Assembly: GCA_024236415.1 (NCBI GenBank)
Contig: JACKKN010000002.1
Span: 124,001 to 188,000, forward strand
Direction: 5' to 3'
Length of the DNA stretch: 64,000 nucleotides
Source of the DNA: Hyphomicrobiales bacterium
Lineage (GTDB): Bacteria > Pseudomonadota > Alphaproteobacteria > Rhodospirillales > JACKKN01
Numbering within the stretch: the stretch's first letter is position 1; each line of letters begins with the position of its first letter. Below the pieces are notes generated by a model. That model had not been told where the DNA came from and searched no databases. It was given only the letters and a program-made list of their open reading frames with translations. The position numbers and the translations under genes were made by a program. This document shows positions 7,878 through 16,780 of this stretch, piece after piece.

Positions 7878-8702
7878 ATGATGAACGACAACCTCGCCAG
7901 GCCGCTCAGCCCCCAGGAACGGCGCATCAAGATCCACGATGCCGCCGGCTTCGAGGGCATGCGCCGCGCCGGCCGCCTGGCGGCCGAGACGCTGGATTTC
8001 CTGGTCCCCTTCGTCAAGCCGGGCGTCACCACCGACGAGATCAACACCCTGGTGCACGACTACACCCTGCGCCACGGCGGGGTACCGGCGCCGCTGAACT
8101 ACCGCGGCTTCCCCAAGTCCGTCTGCACCTCGATCAACCACGTGGTCTGCCACGGCATCCCCGGCGACAAGAAGCTGCGCGACGGCGACATCCTGAACAT
8201 CGACGTCACCACAATCCTGGACGGCTGGTACGGCGACACCAGCCGCATGTTCGCCGTCGGCGACGTGGGGGTGAAGGCCGGCAAGCTGATCGACGTGACC
8301 TTCGAGAGCATGTGGCGCGGCATCGAGCAGGTGCGCCCCGGCGCCACCCTGGGCGACATCGGCCACGCCATCCAGACCCACGCCGAGGCGCAGCGCTTCT
8401 CGGTGGTGCGCGATTTCTGCGGCCACGGCCTGGGCCGCGTGTTCCACGACGCCCCCAACGTCATGCACTTCGGCCGCCCCGGCGAGGGCATGGTCCTGCG
8501 CGAGGGCATGTTCTTCACCATCGAGCCCATGATCAACGCCGGCCGCCTGGACGTGAAGATCCTGGCCGACGGCTGGACGGCGGTGACCAAGGACCGCTCG
8601 CTGAGCGCCCAGTTCGAGCATTCCATCGGCGTCACCGCCGACGGGTACGAGGTGTTCACCCTGTCGCCGGCCGGGTTCGACCGGCCGCCCTACGGGGTCT
8701 GA
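7878..8702 (+). CDS. map: Type I methionine aminopeptidase
   Basis: A 274-residue type I methionine aminopeptidase, the enzyme removing the initiator methionine from new proteins. The metal-binding residues are in the expected places: Asp in ILNIDVTTILDGWYGDTSRM (two Asp), His in HGLGRVFH, Glu in FTIEPM and Glu in FEHS. The catalytic His is in HVVCHGIPG. The N-terminal 20 residues before IKIHD are an extension typical of alphaproteobacterial forms. Two adjacent ATG codons (7878 and 7881) are possible starts. Confidence 0.95.
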   Translation: MMNDNLARPLSPQERRIKIHDAAGFEGMRRAGRLAAETLDFLVPFVKPGVTTDEINTLVHDYTLRHGGVPAPLNYRGFPKSVCTSINHVVCHGIPGDKKLRDGDILNIDVTTILDGWYGDTSRMFAVGDVGVKAGKLIDVTFESMWRGIEQVRPGATLGDIGHAIQTHAEAQRFSVVRDFCGHGLGRVFHDAPNVMHFGRPGEGMVLREGMFFTIEPMINAGRLDVKILADGWTAVTKDRSLSAQFEHSIGVTADGYEVFTLSPAGFDRPPYGV

Positions 8703-8732
8703 ACCGGGCGCCGCGGGGGCGGGGGCGCGGCC

Positions 8733-9419
8733 ATGGCGGGCGACGACAAGCCACACTACATGGGCCACCGGGCCCGCCTGCGGGCCCGCTTCCTGAACGG
8801 CGGCGCCGACGCCCTGCCCGACTACGAGCTGCTGGAACTGGCGCTGTTCGCGGCCCTGCCGCGCGGCGACGTCAAGCCCCTGGCCAAGGCGCTGATGGCC
8901 CGCTTCGGCTCGTTCGCCGACGTGATCAGCGCCGAACCGGCCGAGCTGCAGGAGGTGGCCGGCGTCGGCGAGGCCGTGGTGGCGACCCTCAAGGTGGTGC
9001 AGGCCGCCGCCCTGCGCCTGGGCCGCGAGCAGGTCATGAACAAGCCGGTCCTGTCGTCCTGGCACCAATTGATGGACTACTGCCGCGCCAGCATGGCCTA
9101 CGAGAAGGTGGAGCGTTTCCGCGTCCTGTACCTGAACCGGCGCAACGTGCTGATTGCCGACGAGGTGCAGCAGCGCGGCACCGTGGACCACACGCCGGTC
9201 TACCCGCGCGAGGTGGTCAAGCGGGCGCTGGAGCTGGGGGCCACGGCCCTGATCATGGTCCACAACCACCCCTCGGGCGACCCCAAGCCCAGCCGCGCCG
9301 ACGTCGAGATGACCCGCGAGGTCATGGCCGCCGGCGACAAGCTGGGCATCGTCCTGCACGACCATGTGGTGGTGTCGAAAAGCGGGGTCAACTCTTTCAA
9401 GACCCTGGGGCTGATCTGA
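8733..9419 (+). CDS. radC: RadC family JAB1/MPN-domain protein
   Basis: A 228-residue RadC protein. Residues 1-85 hold a helix-hairpin-helix-like region (ELQEVAGVGEAVVATLKVV) and residues 100-228 the metalloprotease-like JAMM domain with HNHPSGDPKPSRAD. RadC was named for DNA repair in E. coli, but that assignment was later questioned and its reaction is unknown. The last 23 bases overlap the end of the converging alpha/beta hydrolase gene. Confidence 0.93.
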   Translation: MAGDDKPHYMGHRARLRARFLNGGADALPDYELLELALFAALPRGDVKPLAKALMARFGSFADVISAEPAELQEVAGVGEAVVATLKVVQAAALRLGREQVMNKPVLSSWHQLMDYCRASMAYEKVERFRVLYLNRRNVLIADEVQQRGTVDHTPVYPREVVKRALELGATALIMVHNHPSGDPKPSRADVEMTREVMAAGDKLGIVLHDHVVVSKSGVNSFKTLGLI

Positions 9420-10233
9420 CCTCGTCGGCAAAGGCCGCCAGCATGCGGGTGAAGGCGTCGGCCTCCTCCAGGTGCGGCGAGTGGCCCGATTTGGCGAAGG
9501 TGACGCGCCGGGCGCCGGGGATGGCGGCGGCCATCCAGTCCCCCGTGGCCGGGGTGTAGACGCGGCTGCGGGCGCCGTCGGCCACCACCACCGGCAGGTC
9601 GAGGCGCGGCATCAGGTCGCGGAAGTCGGACTCGGCCATGGACTGCCACAGGGACGCCAGCAGGTCGGGGTCGTTGTCGGCCACCTGCTCGTCGACCCAG
9701 GCTGGCAGCTTGGGGTCGCGGCAGCCGGTGTCGGCGAAGAACAGGGCCGACAGGGCGGCGGCGTAGGCCGGCCAGTTGGCGCGCATGGCGGCCACGGTGA
9801 CGGCGCTGTGCTCGGCGGTGAAGCCGTCGCGCACGCCCAGCGACCAGGTCTCGTCGTTGACGATGCGGGCGGTCATGTCCTCGATCACCAGGCCGCCCAG
9901 GCGGTGCGGGCCGAAGGTGGCCAGGTATTCGAACAGGGCCGTGGCGCCCATGGACCAGCCGACCGCCACCACCCCTTCCAGGTCCAGGTAGTCCAGCACC
10001 TCGCGCAGGTCGCGGGCCAGGTCGGCCATGGCCGGCCGGCCGCCGGCGCGGCGCGAGCGGCGGTGGCCGCGCAGGTCCGGCGTGACGACGCGGAACCGGC
10101 GCTGCAGGGCCACCCGCTGCGGGCCGAAGTAGCCGCCGTGGGCGGACCAGCCGTGGACCAGGAGGATGGCCGGGCCGGCGCCCTCGTCGGCGAAGTGCAG
10201 GGGCTGGCCGTCGCTGGCGGTCAGGATGGGCAT
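9397..10233 (-). CDS. Alpha/beta fold hydrolase
   Basis: A 278-residue alpha/beta hydrolase. The oxyanion region is ILLVHGWS near residues 23-30, the nucleophile elbow is GWSMG with Ser94, the acid is probably in VVADGARS and the His is in KSGHSPHLEE near the C-terminus. It is the last gene of the minus-strand TRAP/CoA-transferase run, 67 bases after the beta-lactamase-like gene, so it may be an esterase or thioesterase of the same pathway. The substrate cannot be read from sequence. Confidence 0.85.
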   Translation of the reverse strand: MPILTASDGQPLHFADEGAGPAILLVHGWSAHGGYFGPQRVALQRRFRVVTPDLRGHRRSRRAGGRPAMADLARDLREVLDYLDLEGVVAVGWSMGATALFEYLATFGPHRLGGLVIEDMTARIVNDETWSLGVRDGFTAEHSAVTVAAMRANWPAYAAALSALFFADTGCRDPKLPAWVDEQVADNDPDLLASLWQSMAESDFRDLMPRLDLPVVVADGARSRVYTPATGDWMAAAIPGARRVTFAKSGHSPHLEEADAFTRMLAAFADEVRSAPGS

Positions 10234-10300
10234 GGCCGGACCATCGCCGCGAATTGGGGCAAAGTAAAGGCGCAAATCGGAGCCGATCCCGCGCCGCCGC

Positions 10301-11488
10301 TCACCCCTCCAAGCCGGCGTAGACGGCGTCGCGGAACTCGGACCGCAGGTGGTAGCTGCGCGACGGCATGTACTGGGTCAGCAGCAGGGCGCCGATTCCC
10401 AGTGCCGGGTTGACGAAGAACGCCGTGCCGGCGGCCCCGGTCCAGCCGAACTCGCCGCCCGACGCGGCCGGGAACCCGGCCCGCGCCGGGTCCACGACCA
10501 CCGAGAACCCCAAACCGAAGCCGATCCCTTTCCACGACGCGCCGTTGAACCCCTCGGCCCCCAGGGCCGCCATGTCGCCGTCCAGATGATTGCGGGACAT
10601 CAGGGCCAGGGTCTCGGGTTTCAGGATGCGCGCCCCGTCCAGGGTGCCGCCGTTCAGCAGCATGGCCATGAAGCGCAGGAAATCGTCCGCCGACGACACC
10701 AGCCCGCCGGCCCCCGACGGGAACTGGGGCGGGCGCAGGAAGGTGCTGGTCCCGCCGCCGTCCAGCACCGGCCCCAGGCGCGGCCCCGCGGGCCCGTCGG
10801 CCACCTGGTAGTTGACCGCCAGGCGCGGCGCCTGGGCGGCCGGCACCTGGAACCCGGTGTCGGCCATGCCCAGGGGATCGAGGATGCGGTCGCGCAGGAA
10901 GGCGTCGAACGGCTGGCCGCTCCACACCTCCACCAGGCGGCCGACCACGTCGGTGGCCATGCTGTAGGCCCAGCGGGTGCCCGGTTCGAACAGCACCGGC
11001 AGGGCGCCCAGCCGGTCCACCACCTGGGTCAGGCTGCCGCGGCTGTTCATGCCGTCCAGGCCGTGCTCCCGGTACAGCGGCGCCAGGTGGTCGTCGGCGA
11101 AGGCCGGCAGGGTCAGCCCGGCGGTGTGGCTCAGCAGGTGGCGCACGGTCATGGGCCCGGCGGCGGCCCGCGTGGCGCCATCCGGGTCCAGGATGCGGGT
11201 GGCGGCGAAGGCCGGCAGGTATGCCGCCACCGGGTCGTCCAGGGCGAACCGCCCCTCCTCCCACAGGGCCATGGCGGCGACGCTGGTCACCGGCTTGGTC
11301 ATGGAATAGACCCGGAACAGGGTGTCCCACGACAGGGGCACCCCGCCGTCCCGGTCGCGCAGGCCGCGCAGCACCCGGTGCCGGGGGCCGCCGGCGTCGG
11401 TGACCGCCGCCAGCACGCCGGCCAGCCGCCCCGAGTCCACATAGGCGGACAGCAGGCTGTCGAGGGCGGCGAAGGGCTGGCTGGCCAT
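10301..11488 (-). CDS. Serine hydrolase, beta-lactamase/class C family
   Basis: A 395-residue protein of the beta-lactamase-related esterase group (COG1680). The active-site SxxK is SMTK at residues 62-65 and the second motif Tyr is in RWAYSMATD. Other marks are VRHLLSHTAGL and a C-terminal GAAGTAFFVNPA in the place of the KTG box. No signal peptide is seen, so it is probably a cytoplasmic esterase or amidase rather than a penicillin-interacting enzyme. It lies directly after the TAXI protein gene in the likely operon. Confidence 0.85.
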   Translation of the reverse strand: MASQPFAALDSLLSAYVDSGRLAGVLAAVTDAGGPRHRVLRGLRDRDGGVPLSWDTLFRVYSMTKPVTSVAAMALWEEGRFALDDPVAAYLPAFAATRILDPDGATRAAAGPMTVRHLLSHTAGLTLPAFADDHLAPLYREHGLDGMNSRGSLTQVVDRLGALPVLFEPGTRWAYSMATDVVGRLVEVWSGQPFDAFLRDRILDPLGMADTGFQVPAAQAPRLAVNYQVADGPAGPRLGPVLDGGGTSTFLRPPQFPSGAGGLVSSADDFLRFMAMLLNGGTLDGARILKPETLALMSRNHLDGDMAALGAEGFNGASWKGIGFGLGFSVVVDPARAGFPAASGGEFGWTGAAGTAFFVNPALGIGALLLTQYMPSRSYHLRSEFRDAVYAGLEG

Positions 11489-11514
11489 GGCGGTCTCCGG
11501 TCCGGCGTCCGATC

Positions 11515-12552
11515 CTACATCGGCGGCATCAACTCCTGGGGAATTTTGATGCCCTTCTCCTGGTAGAACTTCACGGCGCCCGGGTGCAGGGGCATGTTGG
11601 CGCTGGCGAAGGCCTTGTCCAGGGTGATGGCGGCCAGCCACGGGGCCTCGGACTTCATCTCGCCGATGCCGTCCCAGAAGATCTTCATCATGGCGTAGAC
11701 GTCCTCGGTCGACATGCCCTCGCGGGTGGCCAGGCCCATGTAGGCGCCCAGGGTCTGCACGTCCTGGTCGTTGACCTGGTTGCTGCCATAGGCGTGGACC
11801 GGGATCTTGTCCAGGTAGCGGCCGGGGCGGTTGACGTAGAGCTTCTTGATGGCGTCGCTGTCGAACACGTCGCCCAGGGGCAGGATGCGGATCTTGTTGG
11901 TCAGGGCCACCTGCGAGATCACGGCGCTGGGCGGGTTGGTGATGTTGACGTAGACGTCCACACGCTGGTCCTGGAACGCCGAGCCGCCGGCGTCGAAGCC
12001 GATCTCCACCGCCTGGTAGTCGGTGCCGGGCTCGTAGCCCGTGGCGCCCTTGATGATGGCCTTGACCACGCTGTTGATGGCCGAGCCCTTGGGCCCGATG
12101 AACACCTTCTTGCCCTTGATGCCCTTGATGTCCTTGATGCCCGACTTCTCGTAGACCACGAAGTGGTACATGCCGGCCGGGTACATGAACATCAGGCGCA
12201 GCTTCTTGGACATTTCCGGCGCGCCCTCGACCTTGGCGTACATGGCCTTGCCCGACGACATCAGGCGCTGCACGATGTTGGCGGTGACGAACAGGTCGAG
12301 CTGCCCCTTGGCCGCCTCCAGGGCGTGCTGGGTGCCCTTGCCGGTGGCGTTGACCTGGATCTCCTTGCCGTCCAGCTTCTTGTTCACGGTGGTGGCGAAC
12401 ACGGTCGACACCATGTAGGGCGTGGTGCCCGGGCCCAGGGTGGCCATGCGGAAGAATTCCTTGGCCTGGGCCCCGCCCGCCGCCGCCACGGTGCCGGCAA
12501 GGGCGGCCGCCAGGGCCGCGGTCGCGATCGTCAGCTTGGATTTCTTGAACAT
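11515..12552 (-). CDS. TAXI family TRAP transporter solute-binding protein
   Basis: A 345-residue periplasmic binding protein with a clear signal peptide (KKSKLTIATAALAAALAGTV ending at about residue 30). The mature protein has the TAXI pattern: FFRMATLGPGTTPYMVST, VNATGKGTQHALEAAKGQLD, KVFIGPKGSAINSV and INPPS-type pocket residues. It captures a carboxylate-type substrate for the fused permease encoded just downstream. A Shine-Dalgarno (GAGAGG) precedes the ATG. The ligand is unknown; the CoA-transferase in the same run suggests an organic acid. Confidence 0.9.
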   Translation of the reverse strand: MFKKSKLTIATAALAAALAGTVAAAGGAQAKEFFRMATLGPGTTPYMVSTVFATTVNKKLDGKEIQVNATGKGTQHALEAAKGQLDLFVTANIVQRLMSSGKAMYAKVEGAPEMSKKLRLMFMYPAGMYHFVVYEKSGIKDIKGIKGKKVFIGPKGSAINSVVKAIIKGATGYEPGTDYQAVEIGFDAGGSAFQDQRVDVYVNITNPPSAVISQVALTNKIRILPLGDVFDSDAIKKLYVNRPGRYLDKIPVHAYGSNQVNDQDVQTLGAYMGLATREGMSTEDVYAMMKIFWDGIGEMKSEAPWLAAITLDKAFASANMPLHPGAVKFYQEKGIKIPQELMPPM

Positions 12553-12585
12553 CTCTCTACCTCTCCGTTGCCAGTTTATGGGTTG

Positions 12586-14505
12586 TCAGGAAAGCTCGTT
12601 GGTCAGCACCGCGCGCCGGCGCCAGCGGCCCAGGCCCACCACCAGCCCGCCCAGCACCGTGGCCGCCACCTCGACCAGGGGCAGCGGGACCACCAGGGCG
12701 AAGCCGAGGGCCGTGCGCAGGGCGCGCTGCCACGGCGGCAGGACGGCGGCGTCGTGGCCGACCAGGCCGGTGGCCATCAGCCACACCGCCAGGCCCAGGC
12801 GCAGGCAGGCCCAGGCGAACACCGGCAGGGTGAAGTCCTCGACCAGGGTGATGGACGGGTTGTAGATCAGGAAGAACGGGATCACGAACCCGGCCAGGGC
12901 GATGCGCAGGGCCTCCAGCGCCGTCTCCATGGGCTTGGACCCGCTGATGGGGGCGGCGGCGTAGGCGGCGATGGCCACCGGCGGCGTGATCGACGACAGC
13001 ACCCCGTAATAGACCACGAACAGGTGCACGGTCAGGGTCGAGAAGCCCATCTTCTCGATCGCCGGGCCCATGACCAGGACGATGATCAGGTAGGCCGGCA
13101 CCGTGGGCATGCCCATGCCCAGCACCAGGCAGCCGGCCATCATCAGGAACAGGGACAGAACCACGCTGTTCTCGGACAGGGCCAGGATGGCGCTGGCGAA
13201 GCGCAGGCCCAGGCCGGTCATGTTCATGGCCCCGATGACGATGCCAATGGCGGCCACCGCGACCACGATGACGGCGCAGCTGCGCCCGGCCGAAACCAGG
13301 ATCGCGGCCAGCCGGGCCGGGTCCCGCCACAGGCTGCTGTTCAGCACCAGGCCGGCGGCGAAGGCCACCACCGTGGCCCAGAACCCGGCCAGGGCCGGGC
13401 TGCTGCCGGTGACCAGGAAATAGATGATCACCGCCAGCGACAGTCCCAGGGCCCCGGCCATGGCCCAGTCGAAGGAGGTCACCGGCTCCTGGTCCTTGGC
13501 CGCCACCGGCTTGATGCCCAGCTTGGCGGCCTGGGCGCCCACGGCGCAGAACAGGCTGCCGTAATAGAACAGGGCCGGCACCAGGGCGGCGACGCAGATG
13601 GTCAGGTAGGGGATTCCGGTGACGTCGGCCATGATGAAGGCCACCGCCCCCATGACCGGCGGCATGATCTGGCCGCCGGTGGAGGCGGCGGCCTCGATGG
13701 CGCCGGCGAAGCGGGCCGAGAACCCGCGGTCGCGGATCATGGGAATGGTGAACACCCCGGTGCCGACCACGTTGGCGGCGACGCTGCCCGACAGGGTGCC
13801 GAACATGGCGCTGGACACCACCGCGGCATAGGCCGGGCCGCCGCGCAGACGCCCGGTGGCGCGGAACACGATCTTCAGCACGCTGCGCCCGGCGCCGACC
13901 CCGTCCAGCACGGCGCCGAACACGATGAACACCAGGATGAAGTTGGTGACCACGGCGATGGCGCGCCCGAACACGCCGTCGAAGCTGAACCACAGCACCG
14001 TCTGCACCTGCTCCTCAGAAAAGCCCGCATGGCCGAAGATCCACGGCAGGTACTTGCCCCACAGGCAATAGGCGACCGACCCCGCCGCCACCAGGAACAG
14101 GGGAATGCCGAACAGGCGGCGGGTCATCTCCAGAATCACCGCCAGGCCGATCCAGCCGGTCACCAGGTCGAACCGCGACAGCTCGAACAGGCCCGTCTGC
14201 AAGGCGTCGTAGAGGACGAAGAAGTTGCCCAGGGCGACCACCGTGCCGGCCACCAGGGCGGCGTCGGCCAGGCGCGGCAACAGGCCGCGGGGCGGCGGCG
14301 CGTCCGCACCCTCGGCACCGTCGGCATCCTCGGCGCGGCCGGCGAACAGGGCCTGGAACAGCAGCACCAGCAGGCCCAGGCCGATGGTGCCGGCACGCAG
14401 GACGGCCTCGTCGAAGATGCCGAACCCGGCCGTGTACACGGCCGACAGGGCCAGGGCCACCGCCGCCGCGGCCATGGGCAGGCCGGCAAGGCGCTTGGGG
14501 TTCAT
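12586..14505 (-). CDS. TRAP transporter permease, fused DctQM (4TM/12TM)
   Basis: A 639-residue inner-membrane protein with about 16 hydrophobic segments. The N-terminal quarter corresponds to the small DctQ subunit and the rest to the large DctM subunit. DctM signatures visible are GAGRSVLKIVFRATGRLRGG, SGSVAANVVGTGVFTIPMI, GGQIMPPVMGAVAF and GMGMPTVPAYLI. Such fusions are the usual partners of TAXI binding proteins and drive uptake with a Na+ or H+ gradient. It sits between the CoA-transferase (16-base gap) and the TAXI gene. Confidence 0.92.
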   Translation of the reverse strand: MNPKRLAGLPMAAAAVALALSAVYTAGFGIFDEAVLRAGTIGLGLLVLLFQALFAGRAEDADGAEGADAPPPRGLLPRLADAALVAGTVVALGNFFVLYDALQTGLFELSRFDLVTGWIGLAVILEMTRRLFGIPLFLVAAGSVAYCLWGKYLPWIFGHAGFSEEQVQTVLWFSFDGVFGRAIAVVTNFILVFIVFGAVLDGVGAGRSVLKIVFRATGRLRGGPAYAAVVSSAMFGTLSGSVAANVVGTGVFTIPMIRDRGFSARFAGAIEAAASTGGQIMPPVMGAVAFIMADVTGIPYLTICVAALVPALFYYGSLFCAVGAQAAKLGIKPVAAKDQEPVTSFDWAMAGALGLSLAVIIYFLVTGSSPALAGFWATVVAFAAGLVLNSSLWRDPARLAAILVSAGRSCAVIVVAVAAIGIVIGAMNMTGLGLRFASAILALSENSVVLSLFLMMAGCLVLGMGMPTVPAYLIIVLVMGPAIEKMGFSTLTVHLFVVYYGVLSSITPPVAIAAYAAAPISGSKPMETALEALRIALAGFVIPFFLIYNPSITLVEDFTLPVFAWACLRLGLAVWLMATGLVGHDAAVLPPWQRALRTALGFALVVPLPLVEVAATVLGGLVVGLGRWRRRAVLTNELS

Positions 14506-14521
14506 GGTCGTCCCTCCGCCA

Positions 14522-15760
14522 TCAGATCACCCGCTTGCTCTTCAGGTCCGCCAGGCGCGCGGCCGACAGGCCCAGCATGTCGCGCAGCACCCGGTCGGTA
14601 TCGGCGCCCAGGGCCGGCCCGGCCGCGCGCACGGCACCCGGGGTGCGCGACAGGGTCGGCGTCACCCCCTGCATGCGCACGGTGCCCAGCTCGGGGTCGG
14701 CCACCGGCACCACCATGCCGGCGGCGCGCACCTGGGGGTCGGCGAACAGGTCGTCGATGGACCGCACCACCGCGGCGCTGACCGAGGCCGCGTCCAGCTC
14801 GGCGCAGGCGGCCTCGCCGTCGCGCGCGGCGAACCAGGCGGCGACGATCCGGTCCAGGTCCTCCACGTGGCGCAGGCGGGCGGCGTTGTCGGCGAAGCGC
14901 GGGTCGTCCAGCAGGTCGGGGCGGCCGATGGCCTTGGCCAGGCGGGCGAACACGCTCTGGGTGCTGGCCGCCAGGGTGCACCAGCGGCCGTCGCGGGCCC
15001 GGTACACGTTGCCCGGCGCGGCATAGGGGTTGCGGTTGCCGGCGCGCTGGCGCACCTCGCCCAGCTGGTCGTACTCGATGGCCAGGAAGTCCAGCACCCG
15101 GAACATGGATTCGAACAGCGACACCTCGACCACCTGGCCCGGCGCCCCCGGGTTGCGCTGGCGCTCCAGCAGGGCGGTCAGGATGCCCAGGGCGCCGAAC
15201 AGGCCGGTAACCGAATCGGCGATGGGGTACCCCGGATGGATCGGCGCCCCGTCGGCCGGGCCGCACAGGGACAGGAAGCCCGACATGGCGTCGGCGATGC
15301 GGGCGAAGCCGGGCCGGCCGGCGTAGGGCCCGCGCTGGCCGAAGGCGCTGACCCGCAGGATGGTCAGCCCCGGGTTGACGGCCCACAGCGCCTCGGGCCC
15401 CAGGCCCCAGCGCTCCAGGGTGCCGGGGCGGAAGTTCTCCACCAGCACGTCGCACTGGGCCGCCAGGGCCTTCAGGACCTCGACCCCCTCGGCCTGGCGC
15501 AGGTCCAGGGTGATGCCCTTCTTGTTGCGGTTCACCACCTTGGCCCACAGGGAAACGCCGTCCTTGTGCGGGCGCAGGGCGCGCAGGCCGTCGCCGTCGC
15601 CGGGCATCTCCACCTTCAGCACCTCGGCGCCGAAGTCGGCCAGCAGGCCAGCGGCCAGCGGCCCGGCGATGATGGTGGCGATGTCCAGCACCCGCAGGTG
15701 GCCGAGCGGTCCCTTCGGCGCGGTCCCCGTTTCGGGTCCGGTGGCGGACGGCGAGGTCAT
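14522..15760 (-). CDS. CaiB/BaiF family CoA-transferase
   Basis: A 412-residue class III CoA-transferase. Family marks are VLDIATIIAGPLAAGLLADFGAEV split over residues 24-48, the RNKKGITLDLRQAEG segment, VENFRPGTLERWGLG with the catalytic-region Asp neighbourhood, and YNKRP-like VSAFGQRGPYAGRPGFARI. Members move CoA between carboxylates or racemise 2-methylacyl-CoAs. Together with the TRAP-TAXI uptake system it probably activates the imported acid. The gene lies 16 bases downstream of the IclR regulator on the same strand. Confidence 0.9.
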   Translation of the reverse strand: MTSPSATGPETGTAPKGPLGHLRVLDIATIIAGPLAAGLLADFGAEVLKVEMPGDGDGLRALRPHKDGVSLWAKVVNRNKKGITLDLRQAEGVEVLKALAAQCDVLVENFRPGTLERWGLGPEALWAVNPGLTILRVSAFGQRGPYAGRPGFARIADAMSGFLSLCGPADGAPIHPGYPIADSVTGLFGALGILTALLERQRNPGAPGQVVEVSLFESMFRVLDFLAIEYDQLGEVRQRAGNRNPYAAPGNVYRARDGRWCTLAASTQSVFARLAKAIGRPDLLDDPRFADNAARLRHVEDLDRIVAAWFAARDGEAACAELDAASVSAAVVRSIDDLFADPQVRAAGMVVPVADPELGTVRMQGVTPTLSRTPGAVRAAGPALGADTDRVLRDMLGLSAARLADLKSKRVI

Positions 15761-15776
15761 GGCGCCCTCTCCCGGC

Positions 15777-16568
15777 CTAGCCCACGGCCCGGTCGCCGCC
15801 CAGGCGGGCGGTCAGCTCCCGGGCCGCCGCGCGCACGGTGTCGGCGCACAGGCGGCGGTGCGCCTCCTCGCGGGCGCGGCTGACGGGCATGACCACGCTC
15901 AGCGACCCGGCCACGGTACCGTCGGCACCGAAGAAGGGCGCGGCGAAGCCGGCGGCATCGCGCTCGCGCTGGCTGTCGGTGGTGCAGTAGCCCTCCTCGC
16001 GCACCCGCGGCAGGCGGGCACGGATCTGCTCGGCCGTCATGGTGCCGCCGTCGGCCAGGGGCGGCATGGGCGCGGCCAATACGGCGTCGGCCTCGCGCCC
16101 CGGCAGGAAGGCCAGGATCGCCAGGCTGGCCGCCCCCAGGCGCAGGTCGGCGCGGTAGCCCACCCCCAGGGCGTAGCGCACCGCCTGGGGCGACACGATC
16201 TCGTGCACCACCACGGCGCGGTCGCCCTGACGCAGGTTCAGGATCGCCGTCTCCCGGGTCGCCTCCTGGGCCGCCTTCAGGATCGGCTGGGCCAGGGTCG
16301 CCAGGCCGGCCGGGTTCAGCAGCTCGCGGCCCAGGGCCAGCAGGCCGTAGGACACGGAATAGGCCCCCGTGTCGGGGTCCTTGTCCAGCAGGCCCTCGGT
16401 CTCCAGGGTCGTGGCCAGGCGGAACACGGTGGCCTTGTTCAGGCCCAGGCGCCGGGTCAGCTGCGCCAGGGTCAGGCTCACCGCCCCCTGCTCGAAGCAG
16501 CGCAGCAGGGCCACGGCCCGCGACACGGTCTGCAGGTTGCTGCCGAATTCCTTGGTTTCGGACGCCAT
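15777..16568 (-). CDS. IclR family transcriptional regulator
   Basis: A 263-residue IclR protein. Residues 10-70 are a winged helix-turn-helix (LTLAQLTRRLGLNKATVFRL). The C-terminal effector domain contains SPQAVRYALGVGYRADLRLG and VREEGYCTTDSQRERDAAGF, the standard IclR ligand-pocket stretch. As first gene of the run it probably controls its own operon (CoA-transferase, TRAP-TAXI, hydrolases) through the repeats just upstream. The ATG is chosen because homology starts near it and GAGGGGAAGCGGCC precedes it. Confidence 0.9.
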   Translation of the reverse strand: MASETKEFGSNLQTVSRAVALLRCFEQGAVSLTLAQLTRRLGLNKATVFRLATTLETEGLLDKDPDTGAYSVSYGLLALGRELLNPAGLATLAQPILKAAQEATRETAILNLRQGDRAVVVHEIVSPQAVRYALGVGYRADLRLGAASLAILAFLPGREADAVLAAPMPPLADGGTMTAEQIRARLPRVREEGYCTTDSQRERDAAGFAAPFFGADGTVAGSLSVVMPVSRAREEAHRRLCADTVRAAARELTARLGGDRAVG

Positions 16569-16638
16569 GGCCGCTTCCCCTCCGCGCCGGCCGCATCGCG
16601 CGTCCGGCACCGTGAACCGAAATCCTGATTTTCTTATT

Positions 16639-16680
16639 GTTTCGAATAATGAAACGATATATTTATTATTGAAACGATAC
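16639..16680. promoter_or_regulatory. Probable IclR operator/promoter region
   Basis: An AT-rich island in otherwise G+C-rich DNA about 70-110 bases upstream of the IclR start. It contains the inverted repeat GTTTC-N7-GAAAC (16639-16655) and two direct copies of A(A/T)TGAAACGATA starting at 16648 and 16668, 20 bases apart. The symmetry and the two-helical-turn spacing suit a dimeric regulator binding one DNA face. Assignment to the IclR protein rests on position. Confidence 0.55.
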
Positions 16681-16780
16681 GCCAAGACCCCACGGCCTGT
16701 CAACCGCGACGCCGGGGGCGGCGCGCGCGGGCATGCCCGCGCCGGGGCGGGCGGGTCGTCGGTTGCGGAAGATCGGGGAC

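Noticed and set aside
11584..14781. Plus-strand open frame of over 1000 codons across the TAXI and TRAP genes
   Set aside because: Low-complexity Gly/Gln/His/Arg translation without motifs; the minus strand encodes well-defined transport proteins.
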